Source: Hominicoprocola sp037419475 (GTDB lineage Bacteria > Bacillota > Clostridia > Oscillospirales > Oscillospiraceae). Taken from it: 64,000 nucleotides of DNA. A program made the translations under genes and the position numbers. The DNA is taken from contig JAXYYF010000110.1 of assembly GCA_037419475.1 (NCBI GenBank), positions 1 to 64,000 on the forward strand. The letters run 5' to 3'. Position 1 is the first letter of the stretch; the number at the start of each line of letters is the position of its first letter. Below, piece after piece: positions 18,094 through 26,684 of this stretch. Under the pieces are notes generated by a model. The model searched no databases. It was given only the letters and a program-made list of their open reading frames with translations, and was not told the origin of the DNA.

Positions 18094-18972
18094 ATGCAGG
18101 GAATTTTACCGTATCTCATCAATGGCGTCTCCGCGGGCGGACAGTATGCGCTCATTGCCATCGGGTATACGCTGGTCTATGGTATTCTGCGCCTGATTAA
18201 CTTTGCCCACGGCGACGTCTTTATGGTGGCGGGCCTCATCATGGTCTATACCACCGCATCGATGCCCATGTACATTGCGATTCCCCTTGTGCTGCTGTGC
18301 ACCGTCATTCTCGGCTTCGCCATTGAGCGCGCGGCGTATAAGCCGCTGCGCACGGCTCCGCGTATGTCACTGATGATCAGCGCCATCGGCGTGAGCTATC
18401 TCATCCAGAATGTTGCGTTCTACATCACCGGCGGACTGGCTCAGCCTGTCAAGAAGCCGATCCCGTGGATCTCCGACTCGATCGTGCTCTTCGGAGAATC
18501 CACTAAACGAGTTACAGTCGTGACGCCGATTCTGACCATCGCACTCGTGTTCGTGCTCGTTGCACTCATCAAGAAAACGAAGATCGGCATGGGTATGCGC
18601 GCTGCCGCCAAGGATTTTGAGACGGCACAGCTCATGGGCGTGAAAATCAACTCTGTCATCTCCATGACCTTTGTCATCGGCTCGTTTCTGGCGGCGGTCG
18701 GCGCGATGCTCTACTTTACAAATTACCCCACCGTCGGCATCAGCTCCGGCGGTATGCCCGGCCTGAAGGCCTTTGTCGCGGCGGTGTTCGGCGGCATCGG
18801 CTCCATCCCCGGTGCGGTGGTCGGCGCGTTTTTGATCGGCCTGTGCGAGGAGATCATCAAGGGCGTCGGCCAGTCTACCTTCTCCGATGCGTTCACCTTT
18901 GCTCTGCTGATCGTCGTGCTGTGTGTCAAGCCCACCGGCCTTTTCGGCGAAAAGGTTACGGACAAGGTGTAA
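18094..18972 (+). CDS. livH: Branched-chain amino acid ABC transporter permease LivH
   Basis: 292 residues, about 8 membrane segments. The N terminus (LINGVSAGGQYALIAIGYTL) and the GLKAFVAAVFGGIGSIPGA motif are typical of LivH. The start at 18094 follows AGGAGG; the longer frame from 18031 overlaps the livJ terminator region and has no ribosome site. It forms the channel with LivM. Confidence 0.94.
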   Translation: MQGILPYLINGVSAGGQYALIAIGYTLVYGILRLINFAHGDVFMVAGLIMVYTTASMPMYIAIPLVLLCTVILGFAIERAAYKPLRTAPRMSLMISAIGVSYLIQNVAFYITGGLAQPVKKPIPWISDSIVLFGESTKRVTVVTPILTIALVFVLVALIKKTKIGMGMRAAAKDFETAQLMGVKINSVISMTFVIGSFLAAVGAMLYFTNYPTVGISSGGMPGLKAFVAAVFGGIGSIPGAVVGAFLIGLCEEIIKGVGQSTFSDAFTFALLIVVLCVKPTGLFGEKVTDKV

Positions 18973-18984
18973 GGAGGGGTGAAG

Positions 18985-20094
18985 ATGAAAAAGAAAACAC
19001 TCAGCCGGGAGTCCGTCCTCACCGCGATCATTCTGCTTGCGGTGCTGGCTGTGGCCATGGTGCTCGATGCCCGGCTGCCGAGCTACCACATTGTTATCAA
19101 GGTCATCAAGAAGGCGTCGGTCTATTCCCTCGTTGCTGTTTCGATGAACCTGCTCAACGGCTTCACCGGACTCTTTTCGCTCGGTCAGGCGGGCTTTATG
19201 CTCCTCGGCGCATACTCCTATGCCGTGCTGTGTATCCCCGTAGCCAAGCGTGCGGGCGTATATCAGTATTTTGACGGCGGCATTGTGAAGTTTTCCTTGC
19301 CGGAGATCTTCGCCGGCGTGCTGGGCGACAAGGTTGGCACGGCGGTCGGCATGATCGCTGCGCTGTTGATCGGCGGCGTGATCGCTGCGTTCTTCGCCTA
19401 TCTGATCGGTCTGCCGGTTCTGCGCCTGAAGAGCGACTACCTTGCCATTGCCACGCTCGGTTTTGCCGAGATCCTGCGCACGCTGATCCAGTGGAACGCG
19501 ATCGGCCCGCTGACAAACGCCTCCAATCTGCTCAAGGGCTATCCGGACTTCTCCGGTGCGACGGCCTATCTTCTGCTCGCCGGTGTGTTTATCGCCAGCA
19601 TCGTCCTGCTGGTCAACTCGACTTATGGCCGCGCGTTCAAGGCTATCCGCGATGACGAGATCGCCGCCGAGGCCATGGGGATCAACCTCGCGCACCACAA
19701 GCGTTTGGCCTTTATCATCTCTTCGTTCTTTGCGGGCGTCGGCGGCGGTATGCTGGCGATGTACATGGGCGCAGTGCAGGCAATGTCCTTCAAGAGCACC
19801 ATGACCTATGAGATATTGCTGCTCGTCGTCATCGGCGGTATCGGCTCCATCACAGGCAGCGTCATTACGAGTTTCCTTTATGTCGCGGCGCTTGAGTGGC
19901 TGCTGCGCGGCCTCGATATGGGCGAGTTCCTCGGTATCAAGGCGCCCGGCATCTTCAAAAACGGCTTCCGCATGGCCATCGTTTCCATTATTATTATGGT
20001 CGTTGTGCTCTTCTTCCGCAAGGGCATCATGGGCGATAAGGAGCTCCCCGATCTCTTTCGCCGCCGCAGCCGGAAAGGAGGCAGCAAGGAATGA
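18985..20094 (+). CDS. livM: Branched-chain amino acid ABC transporter permease LivM
   Basis: 369 residues. LivM features are present: SLGQAGFMLLGAYSYAVL, LRLKSDYLAIATLGFAEI and the IGGIGSITGSVITSF loop. I choose ATG 18985, 7 bases after AAGGAGG, over the GTG two codons earlier. Its stop overlaps the livG start (ATGA). Confidence 0.94.
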   Translation: MKKKTLSRESVLTAIILLAVLAVAMVLDARLPSYHIVIKVIKKASVYSLVAVSMNLLNGFTGLFSLGQAGFMLLGAYSYAVLCIPVAKRAGVYQYFDGGIVKFSLPEIFAGVLGDKVGTAVGMIAALLIGGVIAAFFAYLIGLPVLRLKSDYLAIATLGFAEILRTLIQWNAIGPLTNASNLLKGYPDFSGATAYLLLAGVFIASIVLLVNSTYGRAFKAIRDDEIAAEAMGINLAHHKRLAFIISSFFAGVGGGMLAMYMGAVQAMSFKSTMTYEILLLVVIGGIGSITGSVITSFLYVAALEWLLRGLDMGEFLGIKAPGIFKNGFRMAIVSIIIMVVVLFFRKGIMGDKELPDLFRRRSRKGGSKE

Positions 20095-20939
20095 GCCGGA
20101 ATGTTCTCAGACTTGAAAACGTAACGATGCAGTTCGGCGGCGTTGTCGCCGTCGACAACCTCAGCCTTGAGGTCAACGAGGGCGAGATCGTCGCGCTCAT
20201 CGGCCCCAACGGTGCGGGCAAGACCACTGCGTTCAACACCATCACCGGCGTATACGAGCCGACGAACGGACAGGTCAGCTTTATGAATGAGCCGATCGTC
20301 CGCAACCACCCGCAGGGCAAGATGAAGCAGAATTATAAGGGCAAGGAGGCGGAAAAGTTCCTCCATCTGCCTGTGCTTGATCCCACGCCCGATAAGATCA
20401 CCCGGCTCGGCATGGCGCGCACATTCCAGAATATCCGCTTGTGGAAGTCGCAGACGGTGTTTGATAATGTGCTCATTGCCAAGCATATGCGCCGCACCAG
20501 CAATGTGTTCTCCGCGGCTTTCCACCTCAGCCGCAGAGAAGAGGCGCGGCAGCGCGAAGAGGTCATGGAGCTGTTGCGCATTGTGGGGCTTGAGGATGTC
20601 AAGGACGAACTGGCAACCTCGCTGCCTTACGGTAAGCAGCGCCGTCTGGAGATCGCCCGCGCACTGGCCACCGAACCGAAGCTTTTGATGCTCGACGAGC
20701 CGGCTGCCGGTATGAACCCGCAGGAGACCGACGAGCTGACGGAGTTCATCGGCCGCATCCGCGACGAATTTGACCTGACGATCCTGCTTATTGAGCACCA
20801 TATGGATCTTGTCATGGACATTTCCGACCGTATCTATGTTATTGACTTCGGCGAACTGATCGCTACCGGCACGCCGGAGGAAATCCAGAACAATCAGCGC
20901 GTTATCGACGCCTATCTGGGGGTGGAAGAGGATGCTTAA
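20091..20939 (+). CDS. livG: Branched-chain amino acid ABC transporter ATP-binding protein LivG
   Basis: 282 residues. Walker A GPNGAGKTT, LivG-type insertion after it, signature region LPYGKQRRLEIARAL and Walker B LLMLDEPAAGMNP with the following H-loop IEHHMDLVM. It energises LivHM together with LivF. It overlaps livM upstream and livF downstream. Confidence 0.95.
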   Translation: MSRNVLRLENVTMQFGGVVAVDNLSLEVNEGEIVALIGPNGAGKTTAFNTITGVYEPTNGQVSFMNEPIVRNHPQGKMKQNYKGKEAEKFLHLPVLDPTPDKITRLGMARTFQNIRLWKSQTVFDNVLIAKHMRRTSNVFSAAFHLSRREEARQREEVMELLRIVGLEDVKDELATSLPYGKQRRLEIARALATEPKLLMLDEPAAGMNPQETDELTEFIGRIRDEFDLTILLIEHHMDLVMDISDRIYVIDFGELIATGTPEEIQNNQRVIDAYLGVEEDA

Positions 20940-21648
20940 AATTCAGAACCTTCAGGTCGCCTACGGCGGGATTCAGGCGCTGCGCGGCATTGATATGGAG
21001 GTGCCGGACGGCAAGATCGTCACGCTCATCGGCGCGAACGGCGCGGGCAAGTCCACCACGCTGCGCACTATCTCCGGCCTCGTCAAGGCCAAGGCCGGTT
21101 CCATTACTTATAATGGGGAAGAACTGTTCGGCAAGCCTATCAGCTCTATCCTTGCCTCCGGTATTGCGCAGGTTCCCGAGGGACGGCGCGTGTTTCCGGA
21201 TATGACGGTGCTGGAAAACCTCAGGATCGGCGCCTATCTGCGCAAGGACAAGGCGGAGATCGAAAAGGACATCGAGTGGATTTATGAGCTCTTCCCCCGC
21301 CTCAAGGAGCGCAGCTGGCAGCTCTCCGGCACGCTTTCCGGCGGCGAGCAGCAAATGCTGGCGGTCGGACGCGGCCTGATGTCTCGTCCGAAGGTGTTGA
21401 TGATGGACGAGCCATCCCTCGGTCTTGCGCCGCTGGTCGTGCAGGGCATTTTTGACATCATCCGCGAGATCAACCGGCAAGGTGTGACCATCCTGCTCAT
21501 TGAGCAGAACGCCAATATGGCGCTCAAGATCGCCGACCTTGCCTACGTTCTGGAGACGGGCCGCATCACCATGTTTGGCACCGGTGCGGCGCTGCTTGCC
21601 GATGAAAAGGTCAAGGAAGCCTATCTCGGCAAAAAGCGCAGAGGATAA
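20932..21648 (+). CDS. livF: Branched-chain amino acid ABC transporter ATP-binding protein LivF
   Basis: 238 residues. Walker A GANGAGKST, signature LSGGEQQMLAVGRGL, Walker B VLMMDEPSLGLAP and H-loop LIEQNANMAL are all LivF-like. It overlaps livG by 8 bases and is the last gene of the operon. The operon terminator follows and overlaps the next promoter. Confidence 0.95.
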   Translation: MLKIQNLQVAYGGIQALRGIDMEVPDGKIVTLIGANGAGKSTTLRTISGLVKAKAGSITYNGEELFGKPISSILASGIAQVPEGRRVFPDMTVLENLRIGAYLRKDKAEIEKDIEWIYELFPRLKERSWQLSGTLSGGEQQMLAVGRGLMSRPKVLMMDEPSLGLAPLVVQGIFDIIREINRQGVTILLIEQNANMALKIADLAYVLETGRITMFGTGAALLADEKVKEAYLGKKRRG

Positions 21649-21661
21649 GCAATTCATGCGC

Positions 21662-21690
21662 TTGACAGTGTGCGGAAAATGACGTAAAAT
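21662..21690 (+). promoter_or_regulatory. Strong promoter for the TSUP gene, overlapping the liv terminator
   Basis: TTGACA, 17 bases, TAAAAT: a near-consensus promoter. Predicted initiation near 21697 falls inside the left arm of the terminator hairpin. Confidence 0.75.
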
Positions 21691-21723
21691 GACCGTCGGC
21701 ACAAGTGCCGACGGTCATTTTTC
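21686..21723 (+). terminator. Intrinsic terminator of livJHMGF
   Basis: AAAATGACCGTCGGCA pairs perfectly (16 bp) with its complement around a CAAG loop and ends in a T-run. It stops transcripts coming from livF but not those that start inside it. Confidence 0.9.
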
Positions 21724-21742
21724 AAGGAAAGGGAGACATTCC

Positions 21743-22468
21743 ATGGTATATTTTGCAGTCGCACTGAGCGCGGCACTTGGCGGCTTTGTTCAGTCCATTA
21801 CCGGCTTCGGGGCTGCGGTCGTGATGATGACAATTCTGCCTTATTTTTTCGATATGACGGTCGCTCCGTCGGTCTCTACGTCGATCTGTCTCGGCCTGAC
21901 CGTGACGCTGGCGTGGAAGCTGCGTAAAAATGTCAATCTTCGGGTCACGCTGCCGCCCACGCTGCTTTACGCGGTGACGAGCGTAACGGCGATCCACTTT
22001 ATCGGCAAGATGAATTTGCATGGGCTGACGATCGCTTTCGGCGTGTTTTTGATGATTCTCGGAAGCTATCTGCTGTTGACGGAGAAGAAGGCGGCCATTC
22101 GCGTCACGCCGGCGGTCACCATTGTGTGCGGGCTTCTGGCGGGACTTTGCGGCGGTCTGTTTTCTGTCGGCGGGCCGATCATGGCGATTTATTATCTGGC
22201 TGTGACGGACAGCCGGGAGAGTTACCTGGCCAACGCGCAGACAAACTTTGCGTGCACGAATACGATCTCCCTTACCACGCGTGTTTTGAATGGCTACTAT
22301 ACGCCGGGTCTGCTGCCGCTGACGGTGCTCGGCATCGCGGGCGTTGTCTGCGGACAGCGCTTCGGGCTGAAGCTGGGAAGCAAGCTTAATGCAGAGCAGC
22401 TCAGGCGGATCGTCTATTGTTATGTGATCCTTTCCGGCGGGATCACCGTGCTTCAAAATGTGCTGTGA
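21743..22468 (+). CDS. TSUP-family (TauE/SafE) membrane transporter
   Basis: 241 residues with about 7-8 membrane segments and the two TSUP half repeats, each starting with a Gly/Phe-rich loop (GGFVQSITGFGAAVVMM; GGLFSVGGPIMAIYYL). The family exports sulfite, sulfoacetate or other organosulfur anions or acts in their uptake; the substrate here is unknown. The start is ATG 21743 after AAAGGGAG. The longer frame from 21689 begins inside the terminator hairpin. It has its own promoter and terminator. Confidence 0.9.
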   Translation: MVYFAVALSAALGGFVQSITGFGAAVVMMTILPYFFDMTVAPSVSTSICLGLTVTLAWKLRKNVNLRVTLPPTLLYAVTSVTAIHFIGKMNLHGLTIAFGVFLMILGSYLLLTEKKAAIRVTPAVTIVCGLLAGLCGGLFSVGGPIMAIYYLAVTDSRESYLANAQTNFACTNTISLTTRVLNGYYTPGLLPLTVLGIAGVVCGQRFGLKLGSKLNAEQLRRIVYCYVILSGGITVLQNVL

Positions 22469-22502
22469 AAAGCGGCCGCCCATTCGGGCGGCTGCTTTTT
22501 TA
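22468..22502 (+). terminator. Intrinsic terminator after the TSUP gene
   Basis: AAAAGCGGCCGCCC pairs with GGGCGGCTGCTTTT (one mismatch), loop ATTC, then T-run. Confidence 0.88.
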
Positions 22503-22555
22503 TCACCGTGCCGCCGCGCGGTGCATACTTTGTGAGGGGAGAGGAAGTGGCCCCG

Positions 22556-22783
22556 ATGCAGACGACACTTGACGCACTGGAGATCGGTGGGCAGGCCGTG
22601 ATCACGTCGCTTGACGCAAGCGGTGATGTGCGGCGGCGGATGCTTGACCTCGGCTTTGTGCCGGGGGCATGCGTGCGTGCGCTGCATGCCTCGCCGTGGA
22701 ACGATCCGGTCGCTTACGGTGTGCGCGGCGCGGTCATCGCGCTGCGGCGGGAGGATGCGAGAAGCGTCCTTGTTCAATTTTGA
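22556..22783 (+). CDS. feoA: Ferrous iron transport protein A
   Basis: 75 residues forming the SH3-like FeoA core (LDASGDVRRRMLDLGFVPGA; VIALRREDARSVLV). It is a cytosolic partner of FeoB. The start could be ATG 22556 or GTG 22547, both behind GAGGGGAGAGGA; I report the ATG. FeoB begins 19 bases after its stop. Confidence 0.9.
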   Translation: MQTTLDALEIGGQAVITSLDASGDVRRRMLDLGFVPGACVRALHASPWNDPVAYGVRGAVIALRREDARSVLVQF

Positions 22784-22802
22784 TATGATGGAGGGATCGC
22801 CC

Positions 22803-24848
22803 ATGCAGCGGCCGCACACGATCGCACTGGCCGGAAACCCGAATGTCGGAAAATCCACGATATTCAACGCGCTTACAGGACTCAGACAGCATACGGGAAA
22901 CTGGCCGGGCAAAACGGTCGCCGCCGCGCGGGGCGGCCTTACATATAGCGGCGAGCGCTTTACACTCGTCGATCTGCCGGGGACCTATTCGCTCTTTCCA
23001 AACTCGGTGGAGGAGGAGATCGCGCGGGATTATCTCTGCTCCGGCGAAGCGGAGGCGGTTCTGGTACTGGCCGATGCGACCTGCCTGGAGCGCAGCATGA
23101 ACCTTGTTCTGCAAACGATGGAGGCGGTGGATATTCCGGCGGTGCTCTGCGTCAATCTGCTCGACGAGGCGGCGGAAAAGGATATTACGATCGACCTTGA
23201 CGCACTCTCGCAGGAACTGAGTATCCCTGTTGTCGGGACTGCGGCAAGCCGGGGAGAGGGCATCGAAGCGCTGCGCGCTGCGCTGGCTTCCGCCGTTCAT
23301 CAGGAACGGCGGAAGGAAATGGAACTGCCCTATCCGCGCCCTATTGAGCGGGCAGTGCGCGTGCTCGAACCGGCGCTTGTACCCTTTGCCGGGGCGCAGA
23401 GCCGCTTTTATGCGCTGCGATTGCTGGAAGGAGACGAATTGTTTTTCGCACGCTTCGGCGCCGGACTGCCACCGCTTGCTGCCAAGCGGATCGAAGCGTG
23501 CCGCCGCCTTGCTGAAGCGGAGCTGGAGGAGCTGCGGGGCGACCGGCTGCGCGATGCACTGGTCGGCACACTTTCTGCGCGATCAGCGGAGATCACTGCG
23601 CGCTGCGAAAAGCGAGAGGAAACACGTGCGCAGCGGCGTGACCGGCGGCTTGATCGTCTGCTGACCTCCCACCGCACCGGCATACCGATGATGCTGCTGC
23701 TTCTCATGGGAATCTTGTGGCTGACCATCGCCGGAGCTAATGCGCCGTCAAGGCTGCTCTCAGCACTGCTGTTTTCCGTGCAGGAGCCGCTGCGCGGAGC
23801 GCTGAATGCTGTGCTGCCGCCGTTTTTGTGCGGCGCAATGGTGGATGGCGTGTACCGCACGCTTGCGTGGGTGGTGGCCGTGATGCTGCCGCCAATGGCC
23901 ATCTTTTTTCCGCTCTTTACGCTGCTTGAGGATGTGGGCTATCTGCCGCGCGTGGCATTTAATCTGGACCGCTGCTTTGCCCGCGCCGGAGCGCACGGAC
24001 GCCAGTGCCTGACGATGTGCATGGGACTTGGCTGCAACGCCTGCGGCGTGACGGGCTGCCGCATCATCAATTCGCCGCGCGAACGGCTGATCGCCATGCT
24101 GACGAACAGCCTTGTGCCTTGCAATGGCCGTTTTCCACTCCTCATTGCGCTTCTGAGCATTTTCTTCGGCGGCACGGGGACATTCGGTACAGCGCTGGGG
24201 CTGCTTGCTGTGCTGGTGTTTTCCGTGGGGATGACGCTTCTGGCCTCGCGGCTGCTCTCGTCCACTGTGCTGCGTGGTGGGCCGTCCGCTTTCTCACTTG
24301 AGCTGCCGCCCTACCGCCGCCCGCAGATCGGGCAGGTGTTGGTGCGGTCGCTGCTCGACCGCACGATATTCGTCCTTGGCCGCGCGGTGACAGTGGCTGC
24401 GCCAGCGGGGCTGCTGATCTATCTCATGGGAAATCTCACCGTTGACGGTGCGACCCTGCTTGCACACGGCGCGGCGGCGCTTGATCCATTTGCCCGCGCA
24501 CTGGGACTGGACGGCATGATCCTGCTTGCATTTGTGCTTGGCTTTCCGGCCAATGAGATCGTTCTGCCGATCCTCTTGATGGGCTACAGTTCAGCGGGCT
24601 GCCTGACGGATTATACTTCGCTGCCTGAGCTGCGGGATGCGCTTGCGGCAAATGGCTGGACAAATGGGACGGCGCTGTGCGTCATGCTTTTTTCGCTTCT
24701 GCATTTCCCATGCGGCACAACAACGCTCACGCTGGCGCGGGAGACAAAAAGTGTAAAGTGGACACTCCTTGGCTTCTTTCTGCCGTTGGCAGCGGGCATT
24801 ACTGTGTGTTTTCTGGTGCATGCAGCCACGGAAATAATGGGACTTTAA
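22803..24848 (+). CDS. feoB: Ferrous iron transporter FeoB
   Basis: 681 residues. N-terminal G-protein: G1 GNPNVGKS (11-18), G3 DLPGTYS, G4 NLLDE. A helical guanine-dissociation-inhibitor region is followed by a C-terminal membrane domain with the Gate motifs and the conserved CNACGVTGCRI stretch. It imports Fe(II). ATG 22803 is preceded by GGAGGG; the longer frame from 22611 runs through feoA in another frame. A short hydrophobic tail ends the protein and a terminator follows. Confidence 0.95.
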   Translation: MQRPHTIALAGNPNVGKSTIFNALTGLRQHTGNWPGKTVAAARGGLTYSGERFTLVDLPGTYSLFPNSVEEEIARDYLCSGEAEAVLVLADATCLERSMNLVLQTMEAVDIPAVLCVNLLDEAAEKDITIDLDALSQELSIPVVGTAASRGEGIEALRAALASAVHQERRKEMELPYPRPIERAVRVLEPALVPFAGAQSRFYALRLLEGDELFFARFGAGLPPLAAKRIEACRRLAEAELEELRGDRLRDALVGTLSARSAEITARCEKREETRAQRRDRRLDRLLTSHRTGIPMMLLLLMGILWLTIAGANAPSRLLSALLFSVQEPLRGALNAVLPPFLCGAMVDGVYRTLAWVVAVMLPPMAIFFPLFTLLEDVGYLPRVAFNLDRCFARAGAHGRQCLTMCMGLGCNACGVTGCRIINSPRERLIAMLTNSLVPCNGRFPLLIALLSIFFGGTGTFGTALGLLAVLVFSVGMTLLASRLLSSTVLRGGPSAFSLELPPYRRPQIGQVLVRSLLDRTIFVLGRAVTVAAPAGLLIYLMGNLTVDGATLLAHGAAALDPFARALGLDGMILLAFVLGFPANEIVLPILLMGYSSAGCLTDYTSLPELRDALAANGWTNGTALCVMLFSLLHFPCGTTTLTLARETKSVKWTLLGFFLPLAAGITVCFLVHAATEIMGL

Positions 24849-24897
24849 ATACAAAATGTAATTTTCGACAGAATTTATACGAGTTGTTGCAAGAAAT

Positions 24898-24936
24898 AAA
24901 AAAGAGACGCGACCCCTCGGTTTGCGTCTCTTTTGA
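24898..24936. terminator. Terminator between feoB and the converging lipoprotein gene
   Basis: AAAAGAGACGC pairs with GCGTCTCTTTT across a 13-base loop; A-run before and T-run after, so it can work in both directions. Confidence 0.88.
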
Positions 24937-24946
24937 CGGTATTATC

Positions 24947-26644
24947 TTACGGCTCGCGGATCGTTCCGCCGTTGAGCACGACCCGGCCGTTTTCCGTGAC
25001 CAGTCCAGCTTCACCGCCGGGAACGATGACCTCACTGCGGCCGGTGATAATGATATCACCCTCGCCGAGCCACAAGCCTTGTTCGAGTATGACGGTGCCC
25101 CCATAAATGATGACGTCTCCGCGCTCAATGCTGGTCTCGCCCATGAGATGCAGTTCTCCGGCTGCGATCTCCAGCTGTGCATTTTGCAGCCAAAATTCGC
25201 CGTCCACCGTGAGATTTCCATCGAGGCTCAGAATCCCCTCCTCCCCGGCATTGCTGCCCATGTGCAGAGTACCGCAGCGGACGGAGCAACCCTCCCACAT
25301 GGCGAGGAAAGGCGCGTGGACGCCGCCCCAGCCCCAAACGTTAATGCCTCCCGCGCAGAGCGAGCCGCCGCCGGTGAGTAGCAATCCCGTGCCCGCGAGA
25401 TCGCCGTCGATGGTATTTTCGCTGCGCAGATCCAGATGCAGTCCGCCCCAGACTGGAAGCTCCGGCGCACTGCCGTTTTCCATCGTGAGCGTACCGGCGA
25501 ACCAGCAGTCGTTAATGGGATTGGCAAGGGTCAGACTGTCCCAGATGGCGTTGGTTGCCGCGTCCGCCCAGTCGGGGCTGTAGACGGTTGAATAATAGCC
25601 TGCGCCGGAGGCTGCGGGAGCGGAGTCCTCCGCGCCGTCCCACAGCGCCGCGCTGGCAGCATAGTCGTGAATGACCGCATCGGAGAAGTCCGGCGTGGAG
25701 AATGTGCCAGCGCCGCCCTCGACAACGCTTCCGGCAGGGAGTGCGTCTGCAATATGGCCAGCGCCGCCGGAGAGGAGAAACACAGCGCTGCCGTCAAGTG
25801 TGTCAAGAAGCATCGTGCCGCCGCGGAGTATCGCGCGGGAGGGCTGAAAGACGTTGCGCGCAAGCACCGCGCCGCCCGCATTAACCAGCTCGCCGCCATT
25901 GAGCCAAAGCTGCTCGGTGCAGAGCTCTCCACTGAGGACAGCGAGTGCCGGTGCATCACCGATCGGTGTCAGGCGGATGCTCTCACAGCGCAGGGTCATA
26001 TTGCCATCGAGCATCAGCGCGGGAAGCGGAAGGCCTTCGCCGCCGCAGTCCAGACCGCTCGTGTTGACAATGGTCAGCGTACCGCTTCCGGTGATGAGCA
26101 CGCAGTCAAAGCCCTCAAAGCAGCTGTATTCCGTGCCGCCGCCGTCCACCGTACACTCGCCGAAAATATTCAGCCGCAGGATGCCGCCCTCAGGTGCGCT
26201 CAGGTTCGGAATGGCGCAGTTGGTGGCCTCAATGGTGCAGGCATCATAGGTCTCGCCATTCCATAGTACCTGATCGTAGGAGCTCAGCCGCTTTGCACCG
26301 CCGCTGGAGAATACAGAGAGCTTCACGCCATCGGAAACCGTATCGTCCTCGCGGATGAGATCGGTGTAGCTGCCGTCGGGCAGACGGACAGCGACGATGT
26401 CGCATGCGCCGTCTTCAGCGCGTGCGGCGCGGGAGGATGCGCCGCTCTTCTCCGCCGCACCGGCTGTATTCGCGATGTCAAACCATACGCGGCAGATCTC
26501 TGGCAGATCCTCAGCCCTCAGCTCAGTCTCCGCCAGCATCTTACCGTCTGAGGTGGGAAGCGTGGCGGTGTTGTCCGGCTGGTTTGTGCCGCAGGCGGTG
26601 AGCAGAAGGGAAAGCGTGAGCAGGAGTGCAGGCAGCTTTTTCAT
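24947..26644 (-). CDS. Large beta-rich lipoprotein of unknown function
   Basis: 565 residues. A lipoprotein signal with lipobox LLLTAC (Cys18) places it on the outer face of the membrane. After about residue 130 the chain is a long series of short Gly/Leu/Thr-rich strands and turns (for example GGGSLCAGGINVWGWGG; GELHLMGETSIERGDVIIYGG), like a parallel beta-helix with many single-residue repeats. No enzyme motif is seen. It lies 40 bases after htpG on the same strand with its own GGAGG, so it is likely co-transcribed. I do not recognise the family; carbohydrate or surface binding is a guess from the fold. Confidence 0.85.
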   Translation of the reverse strand: MKKLPALLLTLSLLLTACGTNQPDNTATLPTSDGKMLAETELRAEDLPEICRVWFDIANTAGAAEKSGASSRAARAEDGACDIVAVRLPDGSYTDLIREDDTVSDGVKLSVFSSGGAKRLSSYDQVLWNGETYDACTIEATNCAIPNLSAPEGGILRLNIFGECTVDGGGTEYSCFEGFDCVLITGSGTLTIVNTSGLDCGGEGLPLPALMLDGNMTLRCESIRLTPIGDAPALAVLSGELCTEQLWLNGGELVNAGGAVLARNVFQPSRAILRGGTMLLDTLDGSAVFLLSGGAGHIADALPAGSVVEGGAGTFSTPDFSDAVIHDYAASAALWDGAEDSAPAASGAGYYSTVYSPDWADAATNAIWDSLTLANPINDCWFAGTLTMENGSAPELPVWGGLHLDLRSENTIDGDLAGTGLLLTGGGSLCAGGINVWGWGGVHAPFLAMWEGCSVRCGTLHMGSNAGEEGILSLDGNLTVDGEFWLQNAQLEIAAGELHLMGETSIERGDVIIYGGTVILEQGLWLGEGDIIITGRSEVIVPGGEAGLVTENGRVVLNGGTIREP

Positions 26645-26684
26645 GGTGTCGTCCTCCGAAATAAAATTTGCGGGGATCGATCCT

